A stretch of 64,000 nucleotides of DNA from JAMQPK01 sp963782595 (lineage in GTDB: Bacteria > Acidobacteriota > Vicinamibacteria > Vicinamibacterales > JAMQPK01). The stretch lies in assembly GCA_963782595.1 (NCBI GenBank), contig CAWAKJ010000001.1:1240001-1304000 (forward strand), given 5' to 3'. The notes under the pieces were generated by a model. It ran no database searches. It was not told the DNA's origin and was given only the letters and a program-made list of their open reading frames with translations. Position numbers and translations under genes: made by a program. Position 1 is the first letter of the stretch, and each line of letters opens with the position of its first letter. This document shows, piece by piece, positions 56,944-64,000 of the stretch.

Positions 56944-58124
56944 ACTCCGTCGTTGTGCACTATCAGGAGATCGCCCTGAAGGGGCGGAATCGTCCCTGGT
57001 TCATTGCGCGGCTAGTTCGCAACATCAGGACCGCGACGGCCGATCTCGACGTGACCCGCGTCACGCCCAAGATGGGGCGCATCGAGGTCACGCTCGGATC
57101 GCCGGGCGCGTGGGCCGCGGTCGCCGAACGGCTGCGCCACGTGTTCGGCATCGCGAACTTTTCCCGCGCGGCACTGGTCCCGCTGGATATCGATCTCATC
57201 GCGAAGGCGATCCTCGACGACCTCGGCGATCTGCAGGTCTCGACGTTTCGCGTCTCTGCCCGTCGCGCGGACAAGCGATTCCGATTGACGTCGCCGCAGA
57301 TCGAGCGCGAGGTCGGGGGACGCGTCAAGCAGGCGAAGGGATGGGTCGTGAACCTCGACGATCCCGCGTTCACGATCCATCTCGAGGCGCTCACGAGCGA
57401 AGCGTTTTATCACTTCGGCAAGGAGCCCGGACCAGGCGGCATGCCGACGGGCGTCAGCGGGCGCCTCGTCGGGCTGCTGTCGGGCGGCATCGATTCGCCG
57501 GTTGCGGCGTATCGATTGATGAGGCGCGGCTGCCGCGTGATCCCGGTGCACTTTCACAGCTATCCGATTCTGTCGCGTGCGTCGCAGGAGAAGGTCCGCG
57601 AGATTGCCGCGCTGCTGACGCGTTATCAGCAGTACACGCGGCTCTACATGGTGGCGTTCGGCGAGATTCAGCAGAGGGTCGTGCTCGCCGTTCCGCCGCC
57701 GTTGCGCGTCGTGATCTATCGGCGCCTGATGTTACGGATCGCCGAGGCGATTGCGCGTCAGGCACACGCCGGGGCGCTCGTGACCGGCGAGGTGATCGGA
57801 CAGGTCGCGTCGCAGACGCTCGAGAACATGACGACGATCGGATCGGTGGTGACGCTGCCGGTCTTTCGTCCGCTCATCGGCATGGACAAAGACGAGATTA
57901 CCGCGGAAGCGCAGCGGCTTGGCACCTATCCCATCTCGATCATCGAAGATCAGGACTGTTGCCAGTTGTTTACACCGAAGCATCCTGCGACCAAGGCGCG
58001 GCGTGAGGACGTCGACGCCGCCGAGCGCGCGTTGCCGATCGACGATTTTGTCCGGGAGGCGGTCGACGCTGCGGTCGTGGAAGACTTCCATTACCCGGCG
58101 CCGCGCGTTCGGATGCTAAAATAG
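56940..58124 (+). CDS. thiI: tRNA 4-thiouridine synthetase ThiI
   Basis: This 394-residue enzyme activates U8 of tRNA with ATP and adds sulfur. It has an N-terminal ferredoxin-like domain (HYQEIALKGRNRPWFI), a THUMP domain (about 60-165), and the PP-loop SGGIDSPVAAYRL. The sulfur-transfer cysteine is in EDQDCCQLFTPKHP. It ends without the C-terminal rhodanese domain present in the E. coli enzyme, so persulfide must come from another protein. Joined to hpnE by ATGA. Confidence 0.94.
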   Translation: MNSVVVHYQEIALKGRNRPWFIARLVRNIRTATADLDVTRVTPKMGRIEVTLGSPGAWAAVAERLRHVFGIANFSRAALVPLDIDLIAKAILDDLGDLQVSTFRVSARRADKRFRLTSPQIEREVGGRVKQAKGWVVNLDDPAFTIHLEALTSEAFYHFGKEPGPGGMPTGVSGRLVGLLSGGIDSPVAAYRLMRRGCRVIPVHFHSYPILSRASQEKVREIAALLTRYQQYTRLYMVAFGEIQQRVVLAVPPPLRVVIYRRLMLRIAEAIARQAHAGALVTGEVIGQVASQTLENMTTIGSVVTLPVFRPLIGMDKDEITAEAQRLGTYPISIIEDQDCCQLFTPKHPATKARREDVDAAERALPIDDFVREAVDAAVVEDFHYPAPRVRMLK

Positions 58125-58149
58125 GCGCTTTCTCAGTCGGAAGGACATC

Positions 58150-59229
58150 ATGGCCGTACAAATTATCGGTTCGAAGATCGAGGAAATACTCGGCGACGAA
58201 GCCGCGGGCCTGCTGCAGCATCAGTGCAAGACGATTCCGAAGGAGTCGCTGCATCTTCCGGGGCCCGACTACATCGACCGGATTTACGCCCTCTCCGATC
58301 GCCAGACCCGTGTGCTGGGCAGCCTCCAGTCGCTGCTGAGCCATGGCCGGCTGGCCGGCACGGGCTATGTCTCGATCCTTCCCGTCGATCAGGGTATCGA
58401 GCATTCGGCCGGCGCGTCCTTCGCGCCCAATCCGATGTATTTCGATCCAGAGAACATCGTGAAGCTGGCGATTGAGGGTGGCTGCAACGCCGTCGCGTCC
58501 ACGCTCGGCGTGCTCGGATCGGTGGCGCGGAAATACGCCCACAGGATTCCGTTCCTGGTCAAGCTGAACCACAACGAGTTCCTCTCGTATCCAAACGCCT
58601 ACGATCAGATCAAGTTTGCGGATGTGCGGCAGGCGTTCGACATGGGCTGCCAGGCGGTCGGCGCGACGATCTACTTCGGCTCTGAGGAATCGAAGCGGCA
58701 GATCGTCGAAGTGTCGGAGTTGTTCCACCAGGCGCACGACCTCGGCATGGCGACGGTGCTGTGGTGCTATCTGCGCAACCCCGCCTTCAAGACGAAGGAA
58801 AAGGATTACCACGTCGCAGCGGACCTGACCGGTCAGGCCAATCACCTCGGCGTGACGATTGAAGCCGACATCATCAAGCAGAAGCTGCCGGAGAACAACG
58901 GTGGCTACAACGCGATCGATGGCGGCAAGTTCGGGAAGACCGACAAGAAGGTCTACAGCGACCTGTCGTCGGATCATCCGATCGATCTGACCCGCTATCA
59001 GCTCGCGAACTGCTACATGGGACGCGCCGGCCTCATCAACTCGGGCGGTGCATCATCGGGTGAAAGCGACCTGAAGGAAGCCGTCAAGACCGCGGTCATC
59101 AACAAGCGCGCCGGCGGGATGGGTCTCATCTCGGGCCGCAAGGCGTTTCAGCGGCCCATGAAGGAAGGCGTGCAACTGCTCAATGCGATTCAGGACGTCT
59201 ACCTGAACAAGGACGTCACAATCGCCTAG
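58150..59229 (+). CDS. fbaB: Class I fructose-bisphosphate aldolase (DhnA/FbaB type)
   Basis: This 359-residue protein cleaves fructose 1,6-bisphosphate by Schiff-base chemistry. SILPVDQGIEHSAGASF and LVKLNHNEFL are characteristic of the archaeal/DhnA-type class I aldolases used by some bacteria. GRAGLINSGGASSGESDLKE and GLISGRKAFQRP are the late conserved parts. AAGGA lies before the ATG. Its TAG stop overlaps the convergent gene's stop in the palindrome CTAG. Confidence 0.93.
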   Translation: MAVQIIGSKIEEILGDEAAGLLQHQCKTIPKESLHLPGPDYIDRIYALSDRQTRVLGSLQSLLSHGRLAGTGYVSILPVDQGIEHSAGASFAPNPMYFDPENIVKLAIEGGCNAVASTLGVLGSVARKYAHRIPFLVKLNHNEFLSYPNAYDQIKFADVRQAFDMGCQAVGATIYFGSEESKRQIVEVSELFHQAHDLGMATVLWCYLRNPAFKTKEKDYHVAADLTGQANHLGVTIEADIIKQKLPENNGGYNAIDGGKFGKTDKKVYSDLSSDHPIDLTRYQLANCYMGRAGLINSGGASSGESDLKEAVKTAVINKRAGGMGLISGRKAFQRPMKEGVQLLNAIQDVYLNKDVTIA

Positions 59230-59687
59230 CGCTTAATCGTTTCCGCTCCGCTCACCGGCCCGTTGCACGACGTGCCGGCGTAGTTCACGACAATGTTCGA
59301 CGTGCCCTGGAACGTACCGGTACCGGTCATGCTGAAGGGGCACGTCGCCGCGCCCTTCGTGGCCGTACCGGTGGCCGCCCATGGAATCGTCGTCTCACTG
59401 TGCGTGGCCGTCACGGTGCCCGCGAGCGCGACGTCGCCGGCGCAGGTCGCCGCGAAGTCGCCGCTGACCTGATTCCCCGTTTGAGACGTAATTTTCCACT
59501 GCAGGCCGCCGCAGCTCTGCGCGGCCGGCGCGATCGTCGGGCCAGTCCACGTGCCGATGTAGGACCGTACGTCTCCGTTCGTGTCGGTCGGCGTCGTGGG
59601 AGAGTTGAACAGGTTCTTGAACATGTCGAAACACGCGGTCGAGCCGACCGCGAGCGCGATGATCAGCGCAGTTTTGAGAAGCTTCAT
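59226..59687 (-). CDS. Hypothetical lipoprotein
   Basis: This 153-residue protein has a lipoprotein signal (LKTALIIALAVGSTAC, lipobox GSTAC). A Thr/Pro-rich stretch (NSPTTPTDTNG) precedes a beta-rich domain: RSYIGTWTGPTIAPAAQSC, GGLQWKITSQTGNQVSGDF and GTFQGTSNIVVNYAGTSC. The pattern of short Gly/Thr-rich strands with four cysteines is common among acidobacterial lipoproteins of unknown role. It converges on the aldolase gene and diverges from def. Confidence 0.8.
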   Translation of the reverse strand: MKLLKTALIIALAVGSTACFDMFKNLFNSPTTPTDTNGDVRSYIGTWTGPTIAPAAQSCGGLQWKITSQTGNQVSGDFAATCAGDVALAGTVTATHSETTIPWAATGTATKGAATCPFSMTGTGTFQGTSNIVVNYAGTSCNGPVSGAETIKR

Positions 59688-59711
59688 GTCAGGGATATCG
59701 GGTCAGACTCC

Positions 59712-59730
59712 GTCCGGCTTTAGCCTGCCC
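59712..59730 (+). repeat. REP-like remnant
   Basis: GTCCGGCTTTAGCCTGCCC matches the first 14 bases of the REP palindrome and then diverges; the GTAG box is absent. It lies between the lipoprotein gene and def. Confidence 0.5.
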
Positions 59731-59762
59731 TGTCAATCTGCGAATTCCCGTAAAATCTCCTT

Positions 59763-60305
59763 ATGTCCCTTCTCAAAGTCGCCCGCATGGGCCATCCGGT
59801 TCTGCGCGCCCGTGCGCGTGAGATCGAGCGCGCGGAATTGAAGCAGCCGTCGATGCAGAAACTGATCGACGACATGATCGACACCATGCACGAGTACCAC
59901 GGCGTAGGACTGGCGGCGCCGCAGATTCATGAGGGCCTTCGCATCTTCGTCGCAGCCATTACGCCGCAGAACGAAGAGCCCCTGTCGCCGGACGACGAGC
60001 CGATGGTCGTGATCAACCCGGTGATCGCTCTGGTGGGTACGGAGATGGTCGAAGACTGGGAGGGCTGCCTCAGCATTCCGGACATCCGCGGCCGGGTGCC
60101 TCGCGCGCGCTCCATCAAGGTGAGCGCGCTCGATCGCCATGGCGCCAGGATCGAGATGACGTCGCACGACTTCCCCGCGCGCGTGATTCAGCACGAGACC
60201 GATCACCTCGACGGCGTCCTGTTCTTCGATCGGATGCGCACGTTCGAGTCGCTGACGTTTCTGGATGAGTACGCGCGGTACTGGACCAAGGACAGAGGCG
60301 ACTGA
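59763..60305 (+). CDS. def: Peptide deformylase
   Basis: This 180-residue enzyme removes the formyl group from nascent proteins. All three motifs are intact: GVGLAAPQI, the metal cysteine in EGCLSIPD and the HExxH-type QHETDHLDG. LLKVARMGHPVLR is the usual start. The usual partner fmt is not adjacent. A GGCTGAT/GGCAGAT array with a hairpin follows the stop. Confidence 0.96.
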   Translation: MSLLKVARMGHPVLRARAREIERAELKQPSMQKLIDDMIDTMHEYHGVGLAAPQIHEGLRIFVAAITPQNEEPLSPDDEPMVVINPVIALVGTEMVEDWEGCLSIPDIRGRVPRARSIKVSALDRHGARIEMTSHDFPARVIQHETDHLDGVLFFDRMRTFESLTFLDEYARYWTKDRGD

Positions 60306-60333
60306 ACTGACGCACAACTGTGAAGCGTATCAG

Positions 60334-60374
60334 GGCAGATGGCTGATGGCTGATGGCAGAAGACGCCATCAGCC
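60334..60374. repeat. GGCAGAT/GGCTGAT heptamer array with hairpin after def
   Basis: The heptamers are GGCAGAT, GGCTGAT, GGCTGAT, GGCAGAA (60334-60361). GGCTGATGGC (60348-60357) and GCCATCAGCC (60365-60374) are perfect 10-bp arms around a 7-nt loop. It probably terminates def transcription. Confidence 0.75.
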
Positions 60375-60394
60375 GTTAGAGCGCACTTCAGTAG

Positions 60395-60421
60395 TACGTA
60401 GTGTCCGGCTTTAGCCGGACC
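60395..60421 (+). repeat. REP-like palindrome, copy 4
   Basis: TAC-GTAG-T, then GTCCGGCTTTAGCCGGAC and C: identical to copy 1 over its full 27 bp. It lies downstream of def, next to the 208-bp inverted-repeat element. Confidence 0.82.
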
Positions 60422-60437
60422 GAGTAAGCGTCCCGAA

Positions 60438-60645
60438 GGCGGTTGGGTTGGCCTTGCTGCATCGCGAATCCGAAGCTCCGGGGCCGGACGCGCGCTGCGA
60501 GGCCCGACAGTGACCGCCCGACGCGAGGTCCCTGCCTTCGCTCAGTCAACCTCGCTCGATGCCCCGAGGCTTCTCGCGCGGTCAGGCGAGGCGTGTCGGC
60601 CGCCTGCGCACGGCTTCGCGCCGCCGCAAGGCCAACCCAACCGCC
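60438..60645. mobile_element. 208-bp element with 20-bp perfect terminal inverted repeats (MITE-like or structured RNA)
   Basis: GGCGGTTGGGTTGGCCTTGC (60438-60457) and its exact complement (60626-60645) flank 168 bp of GC-rich sequence with no credible gene. A convincing target-site duplication is not visible, so it could also be a long folded RNA. Together with the heptamer array, the REP copy and the array at 60708, it fills the 446-bp gap between def and thyX. Confidence 0.55.
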
Positions 60646-60707
60646 CGCGTGACGTTACACGGTTGTGAAAAGCGATATAGCCCTCAGCGCTCTGGTTGCC
60701 CAATGCT

Positions 60708-60735
60708 CTCTGCCATCTGCCCTCTGCTATCTGCC
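60708..60735. repeat. Inverted GGCAGAT heptamer array
   Basis: CTCTGCC, ATCTGCC, CTCTGCT, ATCTGCC are four units; the second and fourth are the complement of GGCAGAT. It sits 16 nt past the thyX stop and is a likely transcription end signal region. Confidence 0.65.
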
Positions 60736-60751
60736 ATGACAAGAGACACGG

Positions 60752-62353
60752 CTACGTTCGGGTCTGCCGCTTCCTCTCGGCCGCGCGCTCGGCCTTCAAT
60801 CTCTCAAGCTCGACTTCGGTGTGATCCGCAAACGTCATCGCGTCTGCGATGAGGCGATGGCCGGCTTGCTCGGCGATGAGCCTGTGCATGGCCTGGCAGA
60901 CGCGGCGATAAGCAGGGTGTCCCTGGGGCGCCGTGCGGAGCTCGATGAGATGCATCGCTTCGCGCGCGTTCATCTCCATGTAGAACCGGATGCGATAGGC
61001 CATCGAGACGGCATAGGGCGCAACGGCAGAGAGGCCCTCCGCGTGCAGCGCGTCGTGGAGGTCGGCTGACGCGTCCATTACAGCTGTCCAGTCCTCGTGC
61101 GCGCCGGCCGCTTCGATGGCGTCGGGTTCGACATAGCCATGGAGCGCGCCGAGCGGCTGCCATTCGAGGCTCAACAAGCGGTGGCGTTGCAGATCGCGAA
61201 AGGCACCGTAGTCGGCGAGGATGTCGAACCGGTACGTGGTGCGTTCGAACGCGCGCCCAGGCTTGTGCCGGCGATTCTCGCGGCGGCCGACGTAGGCGCG
61301 CAGCACGCTCGCCCGATCGTCACCGGTCATCCGCCGTGCCACGTCGAACAGCTGATCGTCGGGCAGATCGGAAACGGCATACAACGCGGCCGCGACCACT
61401 TTGATTTCGCCGTCAGGATCGAAATCGGCGAGGACCACTTCCGGGCGGGGCTCGCGCGCGACGTCGGCCAGGACGTCCATCGCGACGCCTGCTGTCGCCG
61501 TTCTGGTATCGGCGAGATACTGCGTCCAGCGGCCGCCACGTTCGGGCTGATCGACACGGGTCAGAAACGCGGGAATCACCTTACGGAGCTCCGTCAAAAT
61601 CAAGTCCGCGTATGCCTGAGATTCCCCGAGCGGATTCGCGCGCATGCGAAGCAGCAACGCTTCGTACGCCTGACCCGTTCCGAATAATCCGAGGTTCGAC
61701 TGCACCGCCGCGGGCAGCAATCCGCGGAGCGTGTCGAGCGCCTTGGCGCGAATGGCTGCACGATAGACGGCGTCGCTGTCTGACGAGTCCTTGGGGAACC
61801 GCGCTCGAAAATGCTCCTGCATCGGCTCGAACCAGCGCGCGTACACTTCGAACGCGCGATCGAGTGTCGCTTCGTAGTGCTCCCGGAGCGGAGTGCCCGC
61901 GAGCTCCGCCGGCACGTGGTATTTCCAGTGGCCTCCCGGACGATCCGTGTAGGGCACGTACCGCGTCGATTGCTCGAGGTAGGCCATCAGACGGCCCCAT
62001 TCGAGCACTTTCGTCAGCACGTTCGACACGCCTTCGCAGGCGAGATGGACGCCGCCGAGCTGCGCGACGGAGTCGTCGCCGTAATCAGCGAATACCTTCG
62101 CGTACAGCTTCTCGGCTCGCTCGAGGCCGACGGTGCTGTCGGTGACCGGTCCGCTCTGCACGTCCTTGTGGAACTCGTCGAGAAACAACCGCCGCAAGGA
62201 TTTTGCGGACCGCGAATAGCGCGCAAACAGGGCGCCTTTCACGGTTTCCGGCAGGTTCGTCAGCGCGAACACGGGTCCGTCGAGGTTGGAGAAATATGGG
62301 GCGAGCGCGCGTCGTTCGTCGGGCGTGAATTCGGACACGACGTCAGAGTACAC
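60752..62353 (-). CDS. thyX: Double-length ThyX-like FAD-dependent thymidylate synthase
   Basis: At 533 residues this protein is about twice the usual ThyX length (220-250) and reads as two fused ThyX-like halves. The first half has GVSNVLTKVLEWGRLMAYLE with EQSTRYVPY (about residues 126-134), the flavin/substrate pattern of ThyX. The second half has the signature RHRLLS (390-395) and NAREAMHLIELRTAPQGHP. ThyX makes dTMP using FAD and methylenetetrahydrofolate. Whether this long type is a true synthase is uncertain, since the motif in each half is incomplete. The GTG at 62353 lies right beside a REP palindrome; a GTG 15 nt downstream is an alternative start. Confidence 0.82.
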   Translation of the reverse strand: MYSDVVSEFTPDERRALAPYFSNLDGPVFALTNLPETVKGALFARYSRSAKSLRRLFLDEFHKDVQSGPVTDSTVGLERAEKLYAKVFADYGDDSVAQLGGVHLACEGVSNVLTKVLEWGRLMAYLEQSTRYVPYTDRPGGHWKYHVPAELAGTPLREHYEATLDRAFEVYARWFEPMQEHFRARFPKDSSDSDAVYRAAIRAKALDTLRGLLPAAVQSNLGLFGTGQAYEALLLRMRANPLGESQAYADLILTELRKVIPAFLTRVDQPERGGRWTQYLADTRTATAGVAMDVLADVAREPRPEVVLADFDPDGEIKVVAAALYAVSDLPDDQLFDVARRMTGDDRASVLRAYVGRRENRRHKPGRAFERTTYRFDILADYGAFRDLQRHRLLSLEWQPLGALHGYVEPDAIEAAGAHEDWTAVMDASADLHDALHAEGLSAVAPYAVSMAYRIRFYMEMNAREAMHLIELRTAPQGHPAYRRVCQAMHRLIAEQAGHRLIADAMTFADHTEVELERLKAERAAERKRQTRT

Positions 62354-62355
62354 TA

Positions 62356-62381
62356 GTCCGGCTGAAGCCGGACACTACGTA
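62356..62381 (-). repeat. REP-like palindrome, copy 5 (inverted)
   Basis: On the minus strand it reads TAC-GTAG-T, then GTCCGGCTTCAGCCGGAC; only the loop base differs from copy 1. It lies directly between the thyX start and the 9-bp array, within a divergent promoter region. Confidence 0.8.
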
Positions 62382-62383
62382 CT

Positions 62384-62433
62384 GAACTCAACGAACTCAA
62401 CGAACCCAACGAACTTAACGAACTGAACGAACC
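62384..62433. repeat. Intergenic 9-bp tandem array
   Basis: GAACTCAAC, GAACTCAAC, GAACCCAAC, GAACTTAAC, GAACTGAAC are five units in strict 9-bp register, followed by GAACC. It ends 11 nt before the start of the thioesterase gene, so any change in unit number would alter the spacing of its leader. Confidence 0.85.
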
Positions 62434-62444
62434 CCGAGCACTCT

Positions 62445-62867
62445 GTGCAATTTCGATTTCGCCATCAACTTCGCGCGCGTTTCCGCGATTGCGATCTCTT
62501 TGGCCATGTCAACAACGCGGTCTACTTCACCTATATGGAAGAGGCGCGATGGGCGTACTGGCGCGAGCTGACCGGCGATTCTCCGGTCGGTCGCCTGCCG
62601 GGGCTGATTCTTGCGCGCGCCGAATGCGATTTCATCAGGCCCGTGCAGGCCGGCGAGCGCCTCGACATCTGGCTGGGCACGACCAGAATCGGCCGCACCA
62701 GCATGGCGCTCGATTGCGAAATGCTCGACGAGCGTGGCAATGCAGTGGCGAAGGGTAAGGCGATCATGGTGACCTACGACTACGCCTCGGCAAAACCCGT
62801 CCCTGTCCCCGACTGGGCTCGCGCCCGCATCGAAGAGTACGAGGGACGGCAGTTGTCCCGCCACTAA
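62445..62867 (+). CDS. Acyl-CoA thioesterase, 4HBT hotdog family
   Basis: This 140-residue protein has the 4-hydroxybenzoyl-CoA thioesterase pattern: ARFRDCDLFGHVNNAVYFTYMEEAR split across residues 11-35, with the catalytic Asp in DCDLFGH. CDFIRPVQAGERLDIWL and DERGNAVAKGKAIMV follow. It hydrolyses an acyl-CoA of unknown type (YbgC/FadM-like). The start is GTG at 62445. Confidence 0.92.
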   Translation: MQFRFRHQLRARFRDCDLFGHVNNAVYFTYMEEARWAYWRELTGDSPVGRLPGLILARAECDFIRPVQAGERLDIWLGTTRIGRTSMALDCEMLDERGNAVAKGKAIMVTYDYASAKPVPVPDWARARIEEYEGRQLSRH

Positions 62868-62907
62868 GGGTTCCAGGGGACAGTACGTAAGATATAGTTT
62901 CTAAACG

Positions 62908-63720
62908 ATGTCGCTGCTCGTCACGCCCGAGGATCTATCGGGCGAGCTCGAATCCGCGCACCCTCCACTCGTTCTCGATCTGCGGCCGGTCGAGCACTAC
63001 TGCGAGAACCATCTACCGGGGGCCGTTCACCTCGATCTGTTCGGCATCAGCAGCATCGATACCGATCCTGCACCGCTGAACGCGTTCTTCTGGATCATCG
63101 AACATCTGCTCGCATCGCGCGGCGTGTCCAACGACATGCCCATCGTCCTGTACGACGACACCTCGGGGATTCGGGCGGCCCGTGCGTTCTGGTTCCTCGA
63201 GTTCTTCGGCCATCCAAACACGCGTGTGCTCGACGGCGGCTATGCCGCGTGGGCGAGAAAAGGCCTGACGACCACACGGAAAGCGCCCGCGCCTCAGCCG
63301 ACAGAATGGAAAGGCCTGAGGGACAGCGAGATCCTGGCCGGCTGGCGCGACGTGAAGGCCCGCCTGGGAAGTCCTGACGCCGTCATCGTCGACACGAGAA
63401 GTGACGACGAGTATTGCGGCATCAACGTCCGTGCCGCGCGCGGCGGCGCCGTGCCGGGCGCGGTGCACGTGGAGTGGACACGGAACCTCGGCCCCGACGG
63501 GGCATTCAAGCCGCTCGACGAGTTGAAGACGATGTACGAACAGGCCGGGGTGACACCCGATCGCGAGGTCGTCACATATTGCCAGGGCGGCTACCGCGCG
63601 GCGCACTCCTATCTCGCGCTGAGACTGCTCGGCTATCCGCGGGTGCGGAACTATGTCGGATCGTGGAAGGAATGGGGCGATCGTGTCGATCTGCCCATCG
63701 AACATCCGAAGGAACCGTGA
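62908..63720 (+). CDS. Sulfurtransferase, two-domain rhodanese
   Basis: This 270-residue protein has two rhodanese domains. The first (LVLDLRPVEHYCENHLPGA) has no active cysteine loop; the second has TYCQGGYRAAH (about residue 228) and the NYVGSWKEWGDR ending. The active loop CQGGYRA differs from the thiosulfate-type CRIGERS of the paralogue at 13152-13976, so the donor or acceptor may differ. A TATAGT box at 62893-62898 lies 9 nt before the ATG, suggesting a very short leader. It overlaps the M20 gene by 1 nt. Confidence 0.92.
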   Translation: MSLLVTPEDLSGELESAHPPLVLDLRPVEHYCENHLPGAVHLDLFGISSIDTDPAPLNAFFWIIEHLLASRGVSNDMPIVLYDDTSGIRAARAFWFLEFFGHPNTRVLDGGYAAWARKGLTTTRKAPAPQPTEWKGLRDSEILAGWRDVKARLGSPDAVIVDTRSDDEYCGINVRAARGGAVPGAVHVEWTRNLGPDGAFKPLDELKTMYEQAGVTPDREVVTYCQGGYRAAHSYLALRLLGYPRVRNYVGSWKEWGDRVDLPIEHPKEP

Positions 63721-64000
63721 TGGAAAACATCGACAAGGTCGTTGACTACATCAACGTGCAGCGCGATCGCTACATCGACGAACTGAAGCAGTATCTTGCC
63801 ATTCCGAGCATCAGCGCGCTTCCCGAGCATCAGGGCGACGTGCGGCGGGCGGCGGAGTGGAGTGCCGATCATCTGAAAAACATCGGGCTCGAGAACGTGC
63901 GGCTCGAGGAGACACCCGGCAATCCAATCGTGTACGGCGAGTGGCTCAACGCGCCGGGCGCGCCGACGATCCTGTTCTATGGACACTACGATGTGCAGCC
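63720..64000 (+). CDS. M20-family dipeptidase, 3'-truncated by the window edge
   Basis: The ATG shares its A with the rhodanese TGA stop. The 93 visible residues (DKVVDYINVQRDRYIDELKQ, then LAIPSISALPEHQGDVRRAA and GAPTILFYGHYDVQP) are the start of an M20/M25/M40 metallopeptidase; the last phrase contains the first zinc-ligand motif, GHYDVQP. Proteins of this group cleave dipeptides in the cytoplasm. The rest lies outside the window. Confidence 0.93.
   Translation, partial: MENIDKVVDYINVQRDRYIDELKQYLAIPSISALPEHQGDVRRAAEWSADHLKNIGLENVRLEETPGNPIVYGEWLNAPGAPTILFYGHYDVQ

Noticed and set aside
60438..60645. Integron attC site, because GTTGGGT and ACCCAAC resemble the core sequences
   Set aside because: The order is GTTRRRY then RYYYAAC, opposite to attC (RYYYAAC at the 5' end, GTTRRRY at the 3' end). 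No integrase or gene cassette is present.

Overview
The window is 64 kb of high-GC DNA, densely coded on both strands, with no rRNA, tRNA, phage or insertion-sequence transposase seen. The gene content fits an acidobacterium of the Vicinamibacteria (subdivision 6) type. The clues are large secreted proteins built of carboxypeptidase-regulatory-like repeats, a VWFA protein of the acidobacterial type, hopanoid-precursor genes hpnCDE, a form II molybdenum hydroxylase and a DUF5808-like membrane protein. This placement is inferred from gene families, not from a marker gene.

Layout. 1-4.7 kb: rmuC (partial), a SixA-like phosphatase, thiO, pterin dehydratase, a MerR regulator and an isolated BMC shell protein. 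4.7-9.9 kb: three tandem paralogous secreted repeat proteins. 10-17.9 kb: P5C dehydrogenase, a degenerate amidohydrolase, a rhodanese and a three-subunit molybdenum hydroxylase. 18-23.6 kb: an overlapping SNF2 helicase / N6-adenine methylase pair, the one defence-like unit. 23.7-25.2 kb: Smr protein, queF and HU. 25.2-31.9 kb, all on the minus strand: an NtrC-type sigma54 activator, a radical SAM/SPASM maturase, a 33-residue peptide gene, an orphan peptide-binding lipoprotein and a sensor kinase. 32-39.8 kb: lpdA and an E2 acyltransferase, a methyltransferase, a two-component pair whose regulator has an apparent frameshift, lipB and an ECF sigma factor. 39.8-53.8 kb: M28 peptidase, an LDH/MDH-like protein, di-haem peroxidase, TPR and VWFA proteins, a pseudokinase, FHA, hydrolase, ygfZ, NUDIX, mutY and cobalamin adenosyltransferase. 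53.8-64 kb: hpnCDE-thiI-fba, peptide deformylase, a double-length ThyX, a thioesterase, a second rhodanese and the start of an M20 dipeptidase.

The strongest candidate for an undescribed system is the 25.2-31.9 kb block. It contains a 33-aa peptide gene whose ribosome binding site includes the maturase stop codon, a near-consensus sigma54 promoter in front of the maturase, a sigma54 activator next door, and a binding protein coupled by a 4-nt overlap to a sensor kinase. I read it as a self-regulated RiPP (modified peptide) signalling or antibiotic operon. The second candidate is the helicase/methylase pair, which resembles the DrmD/DrmMI part of class 1 DISARM without the rest of that system.

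Two further themes run through the window. First, the intergenic DNA is full of small repeats: a REP-like family (GTAG followed by a CCGGCT...AGCCGG palindrome), heptamer arrays kept in strict 7-bp register, and 9-bp arrays, two of which lie in frame inside unrelated genes. Second, several enzymes have lost key catalytic residues: an amidohydrolase, an LDH/MDH-like protein, a Ser/Thr kinase, an alpha/beta hydrolase and a SixA phosphatase.
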